Shown: in pieces, positions 36,339 to 45,326 of the stretch
Layout of the letters: every line of letters begins with the position of its first letter
Numbering within the stretch: the stretch's first letter is position 1
Assembly (NCBI GenBank): GCA_003635315.1
Contig: PYJD01000024.1
Location: 1-64,000 of the forward strand
Direction of reading: 5' to 3'
DNA length: 64,000 nucleotides
Origin: Candidatus Poribacteria bacterium
GTDB taxonomy: Bacteria; Poribacteria; WGA-4E; WGA-3G
The notes under the pieces: model-generated
Database searches by the model: none
What the model was told of the DNA's origin: nothing
Seen by the model: the letters and a program-made list of their open reading frames with translations, nothing else
Position numbers and translations under genes: made by a program

Positions 36339-38345
36339 TTAGAATGCCTGAATAATTTTTGCAACTATACGTCTCTTGAATTCTATTGCATTTGGATCAC
36401 CAAGGATAATGAAATAGTCTGTACCTGCGTAACCTGATCGGCGTAATGCGAAGTAGATATTGACCCCTTCTACTTGCCATATCAATCGACTCCCAAGACT
36501 AATGGCAGGTGTAAAGTCATAGGAGAGTGTGAGAATTTGTTGGTAACGTCGTTCAAAGTGCCACTGGATACTGGTGGTGAAACCTGCAGTAATACTATAC
36601 AAGCGTAGGTTAAGATTACCACTAATCCGTTGTAGTTTTTTATCTGCCTGTTTACCCCAGTTGTAACCAATATTTATGTTGTTAAACTGGTCTGAGGAAC
36701 GAGCACTCATTCTAACGGATAATATACTATCCGTGAATTCCTTGAATTGTCCGCCAAACCAATTTACATAGAGAGAGTAATCACTATGTGTGGAGATATT
36801 TGAGAATATGGCATAGTCTTGTTGAAATAATTCACCTTCATAGGTATTTGAAGTAATAGCATTCGCGCCGATGAAAATACTCCGTATTATGCCCTGACGC
36901 CATTCATTTGATAGGACTCCTTGTACACCGCCACCGCGTATCCCGGTGAATGGACGATAACCAAGGTGATTTACGTAATCTGGATCTACAAAATATGCAT
37001 AAATGGCTGATTGAAAAAGAGACCCGTTGTATACAAGATTTATCTCCGCTGTTCTTCCATCAGACTCCTTCTCCCAAGATTGTGTGAAGCTTGAATCTGC
37101 AGAAAACTTCCCCTTTCTAATACTGCCTGAAAGATGTCCTATGTTATTCAGTAGAGTATCCGGTTGATGGTGGGAAAGGAATCCAGCAATGATATGTGAA
37201 GTAGCTGTTAATGATTGTTTTGCGCGTATTATCAAATTTTGGTTATTACGATGGTATGTCCCTAATGTACCAATTGATGTGTGTTTTGCTACTTTTCCAT
37301 AAAGTTTAATACCTCCGTCCATATCGTTTATCCGTCGTGAATAGAAAAGGTTGCCAAGATGGTATACATTTCCACCTTCAGAAAAGAAGGGTCTTCGGTC
37401 TTCAACATATCTTTCACTATAGGAAAAGTCGATCCCTTCAACAGATTGTTCAATGTTATCAAAATCAGGATTGGCAGTGGTTATAAGTCGTAGTTGTGGT
37501 GTGACCTCATAACGCAAATCACCACCGACACGTGCAGTGTATTCTGTTTGCGTCTCGTTTATTCCCTCACCTTGATTTTCCGTTTCGCTGATACCACCGA
37601 TAAAATAGGGTAAGAATTTCATGTCTCTTTTACGGGGTGGTGGTAATACATCAATCCAATGTCCATCATTTTCCCGGAATTCTTGAACACCTAAATTACA
37701 CCACCATGAACGTTCACCAGTCCGTTGTTGAAACCTGTCAAGATTAATACCCATCCGAATTGGTTTTACAGTCTGAGGATAATCCAATATTTCCCATGGG
37801 ATTTCCATCTCAACTATCCATCCATCTTCAACGATATTTGCTGCAGCCTTCCATAGTCCAATCCATTCACTTTTTTCTGCGCGACCAGTGGCGAGATGTG
37901 CGAATTTTGTTCCGATTGGATTCACAATAAAGAAGTTTCTATCAGAAAACTGGTGGGTATGGTATGGGTCAATGGTAAACGAAACCCAATCCTCACCCCT
38001 GATTCGTGTTTGATCTTTTTCTTGTCGTGCCACTATCTGTTTGGGTTTATCATCATAGAGATGAAGTCCTACATAAATTGAACTATCATTATAAATGATT
38101 CTACCGATAGTTTGATTTTTGGCAGGTAGTTCTGTACGTTGGTCAGTAAATCCGATAGCTGTTGGTACGTCTTTCCAACAATCATCGTTAAGATTACCAT
38201 CAATAGTTGGAGATTTTTCAGATTTTATTGCGATGAGTTCTTTTTTGACTGTTTGTATTATTTCTGTAGATGCGGTGTTTATGTTAATTATAAAAATCAG
38301 TGTAAGTATTACCATAATCTTCTTATATGTTGCTTTTATTGCCAT
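36339..38345 (-). CDS. CBM9-like/DUF5916 outer-membrane barrel protein
   Basis: 668 residues. A signal peptide (residues 1-27) is followed by a carbohydrate-binding-module-9-like domain: KSPTIDGNLNDDCWKDVP, YVGLHLYDDKP, WVSFTIDPYHTH. The rest (from about residue 240) is beta-strand-rich with alternating hydrophobic and aromatic residues and ends in Phe, as outer-membrane barrels do; EGIDFSYSERYVEDRRPFF is the DUF5916 hallmark. It shares its N-terminal domain with the 831-residue protein at 46401. It is probably an outer-membrane protein with a periplasmic or surface sugar-binding domain. Confidence 0.8.
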   Translation of the reverse strand: MAIKATYKKIMVILTLIFIININTASTEIIQTVKKELIAIKSEKSPTIDGNLNDDCWKDVPTAIGFTDQRTELPAKNQTIGRIIYNDSSIYVGLHLYDDKPKQIVARQEKDQTRIRGEDWVSFTIDPYHTHQFSDRNFFIVNPIGTKFAHLATGRAEKSEWIGLWKAAANIVEDGWIVEMEIPWEILDYPQTVKPIRMGINLDRFQQRTGERSWWCNLGVQEFRENDGHWIDVLPPPRKRDMKFLPYFIGGISETENQGEGINETQTEYTARVGGDLRYEVTPQLRLITTANPDFDNIEQSVEGIDFSYSERYVEDRRPFFSEGGNVYHLGNLFYSRRINDMDGGIKLYGKVAKHTSIGTLGTYHRNNQNLIIRAKQSLTATSHIIAGFLSHHQPDTLLNNIGHLSGSIRKGKFSADSSFTQSWEKESDGRTAEINLVYNGSLFQSAIYAYFVDPDYVNHLGYRPFTGIRGGGVQGVLSNEWRQGIIRSIFIGANAITSNTYEGELFQQDYAIFSNISTHSDYSLYVNWFGGQFKEFTDSILSVRMSARSSDQFNNINIGYNWGKQADKKLQRISGNLNLRLYSITAGFTTSIQWHFERRYQQILTLSYDFTPAISLGSRLIWQVEGVNIYFALRRSGYAGTDYFIILGDPNAIEFKRRIVAKIIQAF

Positions 38346-38380
38346 TATGTGTTTTCTCCATGATGAGTGAACCTAAAAAA

Positions 38381-38406
38381 TGCCGAATGCCATTGAGCAT
38401 TCGGCA
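38381..38406 (-). terminator. Intrinsic terminator of the first sigma-TPR gene
   Basis: Perfect 10-bp stem (TGCCGAATGC / GCATTCGGCA) with a 6-base loop, followed on the minus strand by TTTTTT. It lies about 155 bases after the stop of the sigma-TPR gene and before the DUF5916 gene, separating their transcripts. Confidence 0.75.
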
Positions 38407-38482
38407 TTAGGAGTTAGAAATTATTTACTTCATTATACCATGTCTAATTGACAAAGTATCATTCCCATTCTTCAGTTTCTTT

Positions 38483-38509
38483 GTAGGAGCAACCCCTGGT
38501 CGCTCCTAC
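38483..38509. repeat. GTAG-footed palindrome
   Basis: GTAGGAGC ... GCTCCTAC, 8-bp outer stem with an imperfect inner acc/ggt pairing. It is of the same family as the elements at 7440 and 46085, and lies between the sigma-TPR stop and its terminator. Confidence 0.7.
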
Positions 38510-38560
38510 TGAAGAGAGTATTGTATTCGGACAACTGATTTATGAAATAATGTCCTATCA

Positions 38561-40279
38561 TTATTTAGAAATGGTATTGGTAAAAATACTCAAGAATTCT
38601 GGATCATCTTTTATATCAGAAAATTCGTATGTATTAACGAAATATGAGTAGTAACTATCCCGAAAATTATAGGAAGAAACAACATAGCTTTTCTCAGCAA
38701 TCTTCAAGTGTTGTAGCGTCTTCTCACGGTCTTTCTCGGATGCCCAAATACTCACAGCCAATTGGTAGTGTCTATAGTGATCCTCACCTCCCAAGTCACA
38801 AGCAACTTGAAGGAAACTCCTTGCTAAATTATACTTATTCATCCATACCAGAGAACAACCGATATCATGTGTAAGCCAGATCAGATCCCCAGTATTTACC
38901 GGTTGACGTGCGGTATATTTCTTATACTCACCTTCCATATAGTCTTTGAGTTCGGTTATTATTTCATCAAAACGTTTTGAATCATTTCGTCTGTTATACA
39001 ATAGCAATCGATTGGTCTTCACATGTAACCAGAATCGAAAATAGTGTCTCCAATCCTGTTTGGTATTCGTATTTTCTAATTTTTCAAGCAGAATTAATGA
39101 CTCATCAGATTTGCCATTTGCCCGTAATACTTCTGCCCCGATTTGAAGAAATACGCAGCGGTCTAGATAACTTACATCAGAATTTTCTAAACGTTCTGAT
39201 GCCTCATTATATAGTTTAATCCATTCATCAATACGATCTTCCGCTGACCAGGCTCCTGGGTTCTCAAGATTAGAAGAGAAGATTTTTAATATATCCCTAT
39301 CTGAAATATTGTTTTTGCATGCCCACTGATAAAGCTGTAATTGTTCCTCAACGGAATCTCTGTGTCTCCCAAGAAATGCAAAACTTGATGCTAACTCTTG
39401 ATGTGCCCAAAATCGTTCTTTATTATCTGGTGGGTTTTCCAAGAACTTATGTAGAAGAGGCAGTCGTTTTTCTATTCCCTGTTTACCCATATGGGGATAT
39501 ATGTCATCAACTAATAAATGTACTACTTCAGGAGAAATATCTCCATTAAGTGTATTCTCAATCTCATTGAATGTATTCGTAAGAAGATCCTCTCTTGATG
39601 TAGGATTATTTTTCACTTGTTCCATGTATGAATCGAATTTGCTTTGAATTTTTTCCAATTGACTCATGATATTCTCCTTTAGTTTATCAGATATTGGGAA
39701 GTAATCTAAAAATTCCTGATTGATGATTTCTTGATCTGTTTGTAGACGTTTTCGTGCGCGTTGAAGTCGACTCGTAATTGTATTTACGGACACTCCCATG
39801 AATTCACCGATTTCTTTTGTAGACATTTCGTCAAGATAATAGAGTGTTACAGCCGTGCGTTCATTCTCTGGCAGTTTTACCAAGAGCTTTTGCACAAGCT
39901 CCTGACAATACTCGTTTCTCTCTGTCACCTGCTGTTCTGACATGTGATGTGTATAAGAGGATTCCTCTATTTCTTCCTGACGTGTGTCATTCAAGGATTG
40001 CATCGCAGGTTTTTGTTTTCGTACCCAATCAATGCAAAGGTGTTTTGCGATAACATGGAGCCATCCAGCAAATTGGTTGGGATTCTCGAGTGTCGGAAGT
40101 CTTTTGTATGCATTAAGGAAGGTATCTTGCATAATCTCTTCCGCATGGTGAAAATCCTGAATCTTCCGCCACGCAAGAGCATGAATGCTCTTTTGATATT
40201 TTACTACCAAAATGTCAAATGCAGTATCGTCGCCCGATAAGATTTTGCGAATCAGTTGAACATCGTCATCTTTTTCCAC
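38561..40279 (-). CDS. ECF sigma factor with TPR-like C-terminal domain
   Basis: 572 residues. Residues 1-190 form an ECF sigma factor: region 2 (DFHHAEEIMQDTFLNAYKRL, GWLHVIAKHLCIDWVRK) and region 4 (AVTLYYLDEMSTKEIGEFMG with a helix-turn-helix). Residues 205-572 are helical, with repeated Trp/Tyr/Leu patterns suggesting TPR-like repeats (WAHQELASSFAFLGRHRDSV, LIWLTHDIGCSLVWMNKYN). The start is ATG/GTG-type near 40279. An internal ribosome site plus ATG sits at the junction (39665-39680). There is no anti-sigma gene beside it, so the extension may itself regulate the sigma part. Closest relative: the next gene upstream. Confidence 0.85.
   Translation of the reverse strand: MEKDDDVQLIRKILSGDDTAFDILVVKYQKSIHALAWRKIQDFHHAEEIMQDTFLNAYKRLPTLENPNQFAGWLHVIAKHLCIDWVRKQKPAMQSLNDTRQEEIEESSYTHHMSEQQVTERNEYCQELVQKLLVKLPENERTAVTLYYLDEMSTKEIGEFMGVSVNTITSRLQRARKRLQTDQEIINQEFLDYFPISDKLKENIMSQLEKIQSKFDSYMEQVKNNPTSREDLLTNTFNEIENTLNGDISPEVVHLLVDDIYPHMGKQGIEKRLPLLHKFLENPPDNKERFWAHQELASSFAFLGRHRDSVEEQLQLYQWACKNNISDRDILKIFSSNLENPGAWSAEDRIDEWIKLYNEASERLENSDVSYLDRCVFLQIGAEVLRANGKSDESLILLEKLENTNTKQDWRHYFRFWLHVKTNRLLLYNRRNDSKRFDEIITELKDYMEGEYKKYTARQPVNTGDLIWLTHDIGCSLVWMNKYNLARSFLQVACDLGGEDHYRHYQLAVSIWASEKDREKTLQHLKIAEKSYVVSSYNFRDSYYSYFVNTYEFSDIKDDPEFLSIFTNTISK
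39665..39680 (-). promoter_or_regulatory. Internal ribosome binding site at the sigma/TPR junction
   Basis: On the minus strand AAAGGAG, 6 bases, ATG (codon 39667-39665), in frame with the sigma-TPR gene at residue 205. Translation from here would give a separate 368-residue TPR-like protein. The paralog has the same arrangement. Confidence 0.6.
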
Positions 40280-40434
40280 AAGACATTCTCCTATTGAAAT
40301 CGGTTTATCCTTCTAAAATTAAATGACGAAAGTTTAAGAAGAAAACGTGCATCATGGAAGAAAAAATGGAAATCTCAGGAATTTTTATTGTGTTTTCACA
40401 AGTTTGTTACAAGAGAATTGTAATAAATTATAGA

Positions 40435-40467
40435 CCTGCTCTATCTCAGTAAGCGAGATAGAGCAGG
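40435..40467. terminator. Strong hairpin between the two sigma-TPR genes
   Basis: Perfect 13-bp stem CCTGCTCTATCTC / GAGATAGAGCAGG with a 7-base loop, about 95 bases after the stop of the upstream sigma-TPR gene. No long T tract follows on either strand, so it may be a Rho-assisted terminator or an RNA-stabilising hairpin. Confidence 0.5.
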
Positions 40468-40563
40468 CCCTCTATGAGCCAGGAGCGTTCACACTCCTCA
40501 GAAAATTATGTGGTAGAAATAGATTTAAAATAATTGAATCACTACCAACAAGTAAAAGTAACC

Positions 40564-42261
40564 CTATTTCTGCCCAAGGACTTTCAGAAAATCTTTATCG
40601 TCCTTTACATCAGCGAATTCGGGTGTTTCAAGGAAGGCAGGATAGTACCTATCTTGATTCCAATAATTCAGCACATAATCGGAAGCGAGTTTTAGGTAAT
40701 GTAGAGTTTTTTCCCGATCCTTGTCAGTTGCCCAGACACTTACAGCAAGCATGAAATATGCCCAGTCATTTTTATGCTGTAAATCAAGTGAGATTTGTAG
40801 GAAACGTTTTGCTTCGTCATACTTCTGCGTCCACACCAGACAACATCCTACATCATGTGCAGCCCATATTAGATCGTTAATTTTTACAGGATAACCTGCC
40901 TCATGTTTTTCCAGTTCAAGTTCAATATATCTACTGACATCTGCCAAAACTTGATCATAACTATCCCAATCTTCCTGTTTACCGTATAACAATAATTTAT
41001 TGGTTCTCACAGCCAACCAGAACCTAAAATAATGTTCCCAATCTTGTTCTTTATTAGCGCGTTCCAATTTTTCAATTCCAAGAAATGCATCATCAAAGCG
41101 GTCATTGTGTCGTAGCACCTCTGCCCCGATTTGCAGGAAATCACAACGTGAGTAGGCACTTACTTCAGGCTTTTCAAGACGTTTAGATGCTTCATTATAT
41201 AGTTGGAACCATTCATCAATACGTCCTTCTTCTTTCCAACATCCCGCACTGGTGAGATTGGAAATAACTTCCAACACATACTTATCTGACATATTTTTGC
41301 ATGTCCAACGGTAAAGACTCTTCTGTTCATCAATAGCCTCTGCGTTCCTATCCAGACAATTGAGGCTATACACTAAGTGTTCATGTGCCCAGAAACGTTC
41401 CTCATCATTGGGTGCTATGTCTTGATACTTTCGGAGCAACGGGATCCGTTTTTCCATACCGATTTTCCCGTAATGTGCGTATATACTGTCCACAGCAAGA
41501 TGTGCCAACTCCGGTGTGATTTCCCCTTTGAGTGCTTCTTCCACCTCGTCATAGGCTTCCTTGAGAAGTGCCTCACCTGCAAGAACATCCTCTCCAGAAA
41601 TTGGATAAGATTCCACTTTTTCCATGAAAGCATTAAACTTGCCGCGAATTTCCTCTAATTTATTAGACATTAAATCTCCTTTATGACCACCCCATAACTC
41701 TCGGATCGTGTGTTCCTCCTTCTGTAGACGTTTACGAGCACGGTGGAGCCGACTTTTGACCGTGTTAGGTGAAACACCTAAATACTCTCCAATGTCCTCA
41801 CATGATTTGTCATCAAGATAGTGGAGCGTTACTGCAGCACGTTCACTCACTGGTAACTTTTGAAGGAGGTTATTGACAACCTCGCGTTGCCGTTCACTCA
41901 CGAATTCTTCCTGTTGATGTGTGTAGTATTGTGTATAAGCCAGATCCTCCAATTCCTCTGTTGGCATCGCATCTATCGATTCCATTGGGGGACGTTTTAT
42001 TTTCAACCAAGCGAAACAGTAGCGCGCCGCTATCACGTAAAGCCATCCTGCAAAACTATTACGGTCTTTCAAGGTATTGAGCTTTTGATACACCCTGAGG
42101 AATATATCTTGCGTGATTTCTTCAGCGATGTGGTAATCACCGATTTTCCGCCATACAAAAGCGTGGACTGACTTTCGGTATTTTTGCACAAGTGTGTCAA
42201 AAGCAGATTGGTCACCTGCCAATGTGCGTTGAATCAATAATTGTGCATCATCGTTTTGCAT
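40564..42261 (-). CDS. ECF sigma factor with TPR-like C-terminal domain (paralog)
   Basis: 565 residues, collinear with the gene at 38561. The sigma part (1-190) has DYHIAEEITQDIFLRVYQKL and CEDIGEYLGVSPNTVKSRLH for promoter recognition. The C-terminal 368 residues share WAHEHLVYSLN, GRIDEWFQLYNEASKRLE, FLQIGAEVLR and HYFRFWL segments with the paralog. The C-terminal part has exactly the same length in both. An internal ribosome site with ATG is again found at the junction. It probably belongs to a class of ECF factors controlled by an attached sensor rather than a membrane anti-sigma factor. Confidence 0.85.
   Translation of the reverse strand: MQNDDAQLLIQRTLAGDQSAFDTLVQKYRKSVHAFVWRKIGDYHIAEEITQDIFLRVYQKLNTLKDRNSFAGWLYVIAARYCFAWLKIKRPPMESIDAMPTEELEDLAYTQYYTHQQEEFVSERQREVVNNLLQKLPVSERAAVTLHYLDDKSCEDIGEYLGVSPNTVKSRLHRARKRLQKEEHTIRELWGGHKGDLMSNKLEEIRGKFNAFMEKVESYPISGEDVLAGEALLKEAYDEVEEALKGEITPELAHLAVDSIYAHYGKIGMEKRIPLLRKYQDIAPNDEERFWAHEHLVYSLNCLDRNAEAIDEQKSLYRWTCKNMSDKYVLEVISNLTSAGCWKEEGRIDEWFQLYNEASKRLEKPEVSAYSRCDFLQIGAEVLRHNDRFDDAFLGIEKLERANKEQDWEHYFRFWLAVRTNKLLLYGKQEDWDSYDQVLADVSRYIELELEKHEAGYPVKINDLIWAAHDVGCCLVWTQKYDEAKRFLQISLDLQHKNDWAYFMLAVSVWATDKDREKTLHYLKLASDYVLNYWNQDRYYPAFLETPEFADVKDDKDFLKVLGQK
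41668..41682 (-). promoter_or_regulatory. Internal ribosome binding site at the sigma/TPR junction (paralog)
   Basis: On the minus strand AAAGGAG, 5 bases, ATG (41670-41668), in frame at residue 198. Initiation here would yield a 368-residue TPR-like protein, the same length as from the paralog. Confidence 0.6.
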
Positions 42262-42297
42262 TCTTCAGCTCCAAAAACATTGTGTCTTTCATAATGT

Positions 42298-42328
42298 TAA
42301 GATAGGTAATAGAAGCGGCATGGTTGCA
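42298..42328 (-). promoter_or_regulatory. Candidate ECF-type promoter motif
   Basis: TGCAACCAT (42320-42328, minus strand) is also present at 50768-50776 ahead of another ECF sigma gene. In both places the GCAACC core is followed 17 bases later by TAT, and the distance to the start codon is about 50-60 bases. It could be a shared autoregulatory promoter. With two examples this is weak. Confidence 0.3.
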
Positions 42329-42738
42329 TAAAATGCAATAAACAGAAAAATGTTAATTTTATTTATCTCTTACTTTTTCGTTCATATAGATTAGGCGGGG
42401 ACATAGAGACCCACCCATAGGTGTCAATTTAATGGTTCTCCATAGACATCAATTAAAGGATTTTCCAATCATATTTGGGTGATTTCTATCCTCTTGTAGG
42501 TTGGGTTGATAAGCCGTTCTTACCAGGTTTGTTGTATGATTTTTATATGACATAATATTTTTTAGGTATGGTATTAGGTTAAATAGACAATACCTTCGCT
42601 ATTTTGAATGCTTCAGTTGAATGAGTATATAGTGTTGATCTACCATTGCTCTGTGTATTGTAGGATTCTATGAATAAAATTAATTCATGTTTTCTTTGAA
42701 CTATTTTTAATTTCCATAGAACCTGTTTTGACAATAGG

Positions 42739-42850
42739 CACAATCTAACAGAATGTGCTACAAAAATCACAATCTAACAGAATGCGCTACAAAAAACACA
42801 ATCTAACAGAATGTGCTACAAAAAACATAATCTAACAGAATGTCTATTAT
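42739..42850. repeat. Four tandem 29-bp repeats
   Basis: Units of cacaatctaacagaatgtg followed by ctacaaaaaa, with a 29-base period; the fourth unit is degraded. On the minus strand each unit begins with GTAG next to a partial palindrome. It is related to the palindrome at 35487. The remainder of 42262-43027 contains no gene. Confidence 0.85.
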
Positions 42851-42929
42851 TGGTGAAAGTATTAATAGTATGATTTGATAATTGTTGTATTTTCCTCTAA
42901 TCCAATTTACCTTACATAATTAAATTAAT

Positions 42930-42961
42930 AATGAAGATTAGGCATGTTCCTAATCTTCATT
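42930..42961. terminator. Hairpin after the sigma-FtsZ fusion gene
   Basis: Perfect 13-bp stem AATGAAGATTAGG / CCTAATCTTCATT with a 6-base loop, about 65 bases after the fusion gene stop. The minus-strand tail is AT-rich but not a clean T run. It marks the likely end of that transcript. Confidence 0.6.
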
Positions 42962-43027
42962 AAATGTACTTATAAAGACAGGTATGTTTAGACTTTTTAT
43001 CTACATGTATTATACTTTAGGATGATG

Positions 43028-44227
43028 CTACATGAGGTTAGCGTAAAGATTGGATAAACATTCAACACTGTGGAGCATAGCCTTATCACTCATACTAAAT
43101 GCTTCATGTATCTTCATTTGATGAGACGCAGCGTTAAGAAGACTTTGGTTTTGAATTACAACAATAGAATCGGTGTTTTTCCGTAATTCTCGTAGTCCTT
43201 GTTCTGCGCGGTGGTGAAACCGTTGTCCCTCAAAATTAAATGGACAAGTGACAACTCCAATAGTTATTGCTCCTTTTTGTTGGGCAAGAGAAGCAATAAC
43301 GGGTGCTGCCCCCGTTCCAGTACCACCTCCCATCCCAGCAATAATGACGATAATATCCGTATCGACAACAATTTCATCTAATTTCTCAATATCTTCTTCA
43401 GCAGCTTTCTTACCAATCTCTGGATTTGCTTGGCTACCAAGTCCTTGAGTAGTGTTACCGCCAATCTGTATGCGGATACCATATTCACACTTGTCAAGGG
43501 TTTGTAGATCTGTATTTACAATGTAGGATTGAATGTCTGTCATACCCATCTCTACCATCCGTTGGACAGCATTACAACCTGCACCACCGACACCAATCAC
43601 CTTAATTCTATTTTGCATATTTTCTGATTCATGATTACGTATCATATTTCCCCTTATATTTGGTTCGACACCGAACTCTTTACGAAGAAGCTTTCGTATC
43701 TGCATTAATCTTGTCTTAATTGTTCCAACTGCGATACCAAGTTCCCTGTGGATTTCTGCAATACTCCACATATCCAAATAATATAATTTTGCTATACGTA
43801 GTAATTTATCTGGAAGATTATGTACTGCTTCAGTCACTGCATTAAGTAGCTCTGTTCTGTTGAAATATGTAATGGAGTCTTGATTAATTCTATCTAAAAT
43901 GAATACATCAGAACACAGTACTTCATAGTTAGAATATTTCTGAGAATTATAGTACCGTTTACATGCATTGTAGGCAATGGTACTGAGCCATGCCCCAAGA
44001 CTCCCAGGATTTTGTAATCCTTTGATGTTATCCCATACAGATATCCAAACATCCATAAATATCTCTTCAGCATCACAACGTGATCTTGAATTCATTATAA
44101 TCACTTTCCATAGATTTGGACTAAAACGTGACATCAGCTCATTTAATGCAGACTCATCACCATCTTGTGTAAGTCGTATAAGTTCTTCATCCGTAAGTTC
44201 AGTGTTTCTTACTATATCGAATTGCAT
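43028..44227 (-). CDS. ECF sigma factor fused to an FtsZ GTPase domain
   Basis: 399 residues in one uninterrupted frame. Residues 1-190 are an ECF-type sigma factor: RCDAEEIFMDVWISVWDNI in region 2 and LYYLDMWSIAEIHRELGI leading into the region-4 helix-turn-helix. From residue 204 the sequence is unmistakable FtsZ: RIKVIGVGGAGCNAVQRM, YIVNTDLQTL, ANPEIGKKAAEED, the tubulin signature GMGGGTGTGAAPV (GGGTGTG at 300-306), and VTCPFNFEGQ. It stops after the central H7 helix (ECLSNLYANLM), so the T7 loop (usually NVDFADV) and the C-terminal domain are absent. Nucleotide binding is plausible, but normal GTP hydrolysis and filament formation are not. An internal Shine-Dalgarno and ATG precede the FtsZ part. 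Confidence 0.9.
   Translation of the reverse strand: MQFDIVRNTELTDEELIRLTQDGDESALNELMSRFSPNLWKVIIMNSRSRCDAEEIFMDVWISVWDNIKGLQNPGSLGAWLSTIAYNACKRYYNSQKYSNYEVLCSDVFILDRINQDSITYFNRTELLNAVTEAVHNLPDKLLRIAKLYYLDMWSIAEIHRELGIAVGTIKTRLMQIRKLLRKEFGVEPNIRGNMIRNHESENMQNRIKVIGVGGAGCNAVQRMVEMGMTDIQSYIVNTDLQTLDKCEYGIRIQIGGNTTQGLGSQANPEIGKKAAEEDIEKLDEIVVDTDIIVIIAGMGGGTGTGAAPVIASLAQQKGAITIGVVTCPFNFEGQRFHHRAEQGLRELRKNTDSIVVIQNQSLLNAASHQMKIHEAFSMSDKAMLHSVECLSNLYANLM
43643..43655 (-). promoter_or_regulatory. Internal ribosome binding site before the FtsZ-like domain
   Basis: On the minus strand AAGGGG, 4 bases, ATG (43645-43643), in frame at residue 195 of the fusion. Initiation would give a 205-residue FtsZ-like GTPase domain starting nine residues before MQNRIKVIGVGG. 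Spacing is a little short. Confidence 0.5.
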
Positions 44228-44390
44228 AGATAGATATTCATTTAGATTTAAGCTTAAGAGAGTGAATTATCAGAGGATGGTTTAAAAAATAGTATTAACA
44301 GATAAGATTATTGATGATACGGAACTGCCAAGATTATTGGATTGGTTCAGTTTTGCTCAGCGTGTCTCAAATTGATATATCAATTCTTTA

Positions 44391-45200
44391 TTAATTACTG
44401 TCTTCTGTTTTCAGGTATTTTAGTGGACTTTCAAGGTTGTAATCTCCCGATGCCTCAAGAAAATGCTGCACAAGATAGACATGACCTGCACCGATTATCA
44501 ACAGAATTCGGTCTTCAGAAGATTCGGTAATACGCGTTAGATTCACAAAAATTTTGAGATTTCTATCGTACCAATAATGTGACAGCCAATTCGCTCCGGG
44601 GTATTGGTCGCCTAAGCCAATCTGCGACCTCCGTAGGTATAGCTGATGTTCGGCACGTCTCCCTTCAGGTTCGTTGTCGCGAATGTATATGTCAATGAGA
44701 GATTCGTATTTTGTAGGTACAATCCAGACACTACCATCTTCCTCCTCGTGGAATTCCACGTTAGCATCAGGATAGTAGTCCTCTATGGTTGACAACAAGT
44801 GTTCTTGATTGTGTTCCTTTGCAAATTTAGTAGCATCGGTCAAATCCGAGTCAAGATCTTCTGGTAAAAATGGGTTATGCTTTGGCCAATAATCAACACA
44901 GTATACCATTGCATGTCCCATCTCTTTTGCCAACCTATAACCAATCTGATCACCCTCGTCCCGTCTGAGTTCGTATGTTCCGTTCAGATAACCTTGATAG
45001 TCTTTGTTTTCGGCTTCACAACGACTTGGATCCAACTCAAGTGCAATCTTGGTCGGTTTAAATTCCTTGAGTAGTTCAACTAACTGTTTAATTTCGCGCT
45101 GGCGTTTGGGTGCAAGCACATCGTCAATTTTGAAATTGTATGCGTCCATGCCAGGATTCGCTAAGTGTCTACTGCCGAGAATCATGATTGTTGGTTTCAT
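44391..45200 (-). CDS. DUF5694-type protein
   Basis: 269 residues from the ATG at 45200, which has an aggggag site 7 bases ahead; longer in-frame starts are less likely. IMILGSRHLANPGMDAYNFK, DVLAPKRQREIKQLVELL and FKPTKIALELDPS fit the DUF5694 family, distantly related to TraB/PrgY-like proteins with conserved His and Glu residues. A late segment ILLIIGAGHVYLVQHFLE carries a second GxxH. No signal peptide or membrane helix. Function of the family is unknown. It stands alone between the sigma-FtsZ fusion and a lipoprotein gene. Confidence 0.7.
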   Translation of the reverse strand: MKPTIMILGSRHLANPGMDAYNFKIDDVLAPKRQREIKQLVELLKEFKPTKIALELDPSRCEAENKDYQGYLNGTYELRRDEGDQIGYRLAKEMGHAMVYCVDYWPKHNPFLPEDLDSDLTDATKFAKEHNQEHLLSTIEDYYPDANVEFHEEEDGSVWIVPTKYESLIDIYIRDNEPEGRRAEHQLYLRRSQIGLGDQYPGANWLSHYWYDRNLKIFVNLTRITESSEDRILLIIGAGHVYLVQHFLEASGDYNLESPLKYLKTEDSN

Positions 45201-45326
45201 ATATTGCTCCCCTTTTAATTTTTTAAACATTATAGCATACATGAGGAATTAGTAGGCTGTCCATCATAAAATTGTATGTATCAATAAATGATGTCGTGAC
45301 GAGAAGGTCGCTCCTAATACAACAAA

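Noticed and set aside
43028..43645. Interpreting the FtsZ-like part as the cell's normal ftsZ, broken by a frameshift
   Set aside because: No sequence resembling the FtsZ C-terminal domain exists in any frame downstream of 43028; the end is a clean stop followed by a hairpin.
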